From Opitutus sp. (GTDB lineage: Bacteria > Verrucomicrobiota > Verrucomicrobiia > Opitutales > Opitutaceae): DNA of 33,522 bases. The DNA is taken from the NCBI GenBank assembly GCA_013821985.1, contig PNJQ01000041.1, forward strand, positions 1-33,522, in the 5' to 3' direction. Position 1 is the stretch's first letter. Each line of letters begins with the position of its first letter. Below are positions 33,508 through 33,522 of this stretch, piece by piece. Below the pieces are notes generated by a model, which was not told the DNA's origin, did no database searches, and was given only the letters and a program-made list of their open reading frames with translations. The translations under genes and the position numbers were made by a program.

Positions 33508-33522
33508 GTAGCGCCGGTCTCC
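33508..33522 (+). repeat. Start of a further REP, cut by the window edge
   Basis: GTAGCGCCGGTCTCC at the very end of the window looks like a REP head and first stem arm. The second arm would be outside the window, so this is provisional. Confidence 0.4.

Overview
The window is a high-GC bacterial chromosome segment with tightly packed housekeeping genes on both strands. Gene content (internal-cysteine ferrochelatase, short ProB, GIDE-LemA fusion, DUF2934, YdbH/YnbE/YdbL set, many secreted degenerate hydrolases, GTAG-headed REP palindromes in the gaps) suggests a Verrucomicrobia member, probably Opitutaceae. That assignment is an inference from gene style; no rRNA or tRNA gene is present to confirm it. 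No prophage, insertion sequence, CRISPR array or integrase was seen.

Layout. 1-3604 (+): the 3' part of hemH, then a four-PAS hybrid histidine kinase. 3669-8264 (-): a SulP anion transporter, ruvC, a TauE/SafE-type permease and recF; recF and the permease overlap by 4 nt. A REP cluster fills the gap to gmhA (+, 8446-9003). 9110-13663: a DUF2934 protein (-), a secreted S9-like protein that has lost its catalytic serine (+), a cyclophilin (+) with a clear terminator, and a secreted peptidase-MA-like protein that has lost its HExxH metal site (-). 13821-16883: alanine dehydrogenase (-), divergent from a GIDE-LemA membrane fusion and dihydrofolate reductase (+). 16922-19394 (-): a 41-residue membrane peptide, a gamma-carbonic-anhydrase-like protein, a DUF2892 membrane protein and a secreted serine hydrolase. 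19486-21290 (+): a CNT nucleoside transporter and a small secreted protein, followed by a repeat-rich gap of about 350 bases.

21643-26014 (-) reads as one possible transcription unit: proB, proA, ydbH, ynbE, ydbL. It couples the first two steps of proline synthesis to a YdbH-type envelope-spanning lipid-transfer system. 26141-27418 (+): an exported SNase-type nuclease and a TMEM175-type channel. 27438-33396 (-): an MFS transporter, mutL and glycogen phosphorylase.

The most notable non-genic signal is a set of palindromic REP elements of several unrelated stem sequences, nearly all headed by GTAG, lying in intergenic gaps, often as inverted pairs. The most notable coding signals are two neighbouring secreted hydrolase-fold proteins with lost catalytic residues, the GIDE-LemA fusion, and the compact ydbH-ynbE-ydbL set. 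I found no wholly new multi-gene defence or metabolic system.
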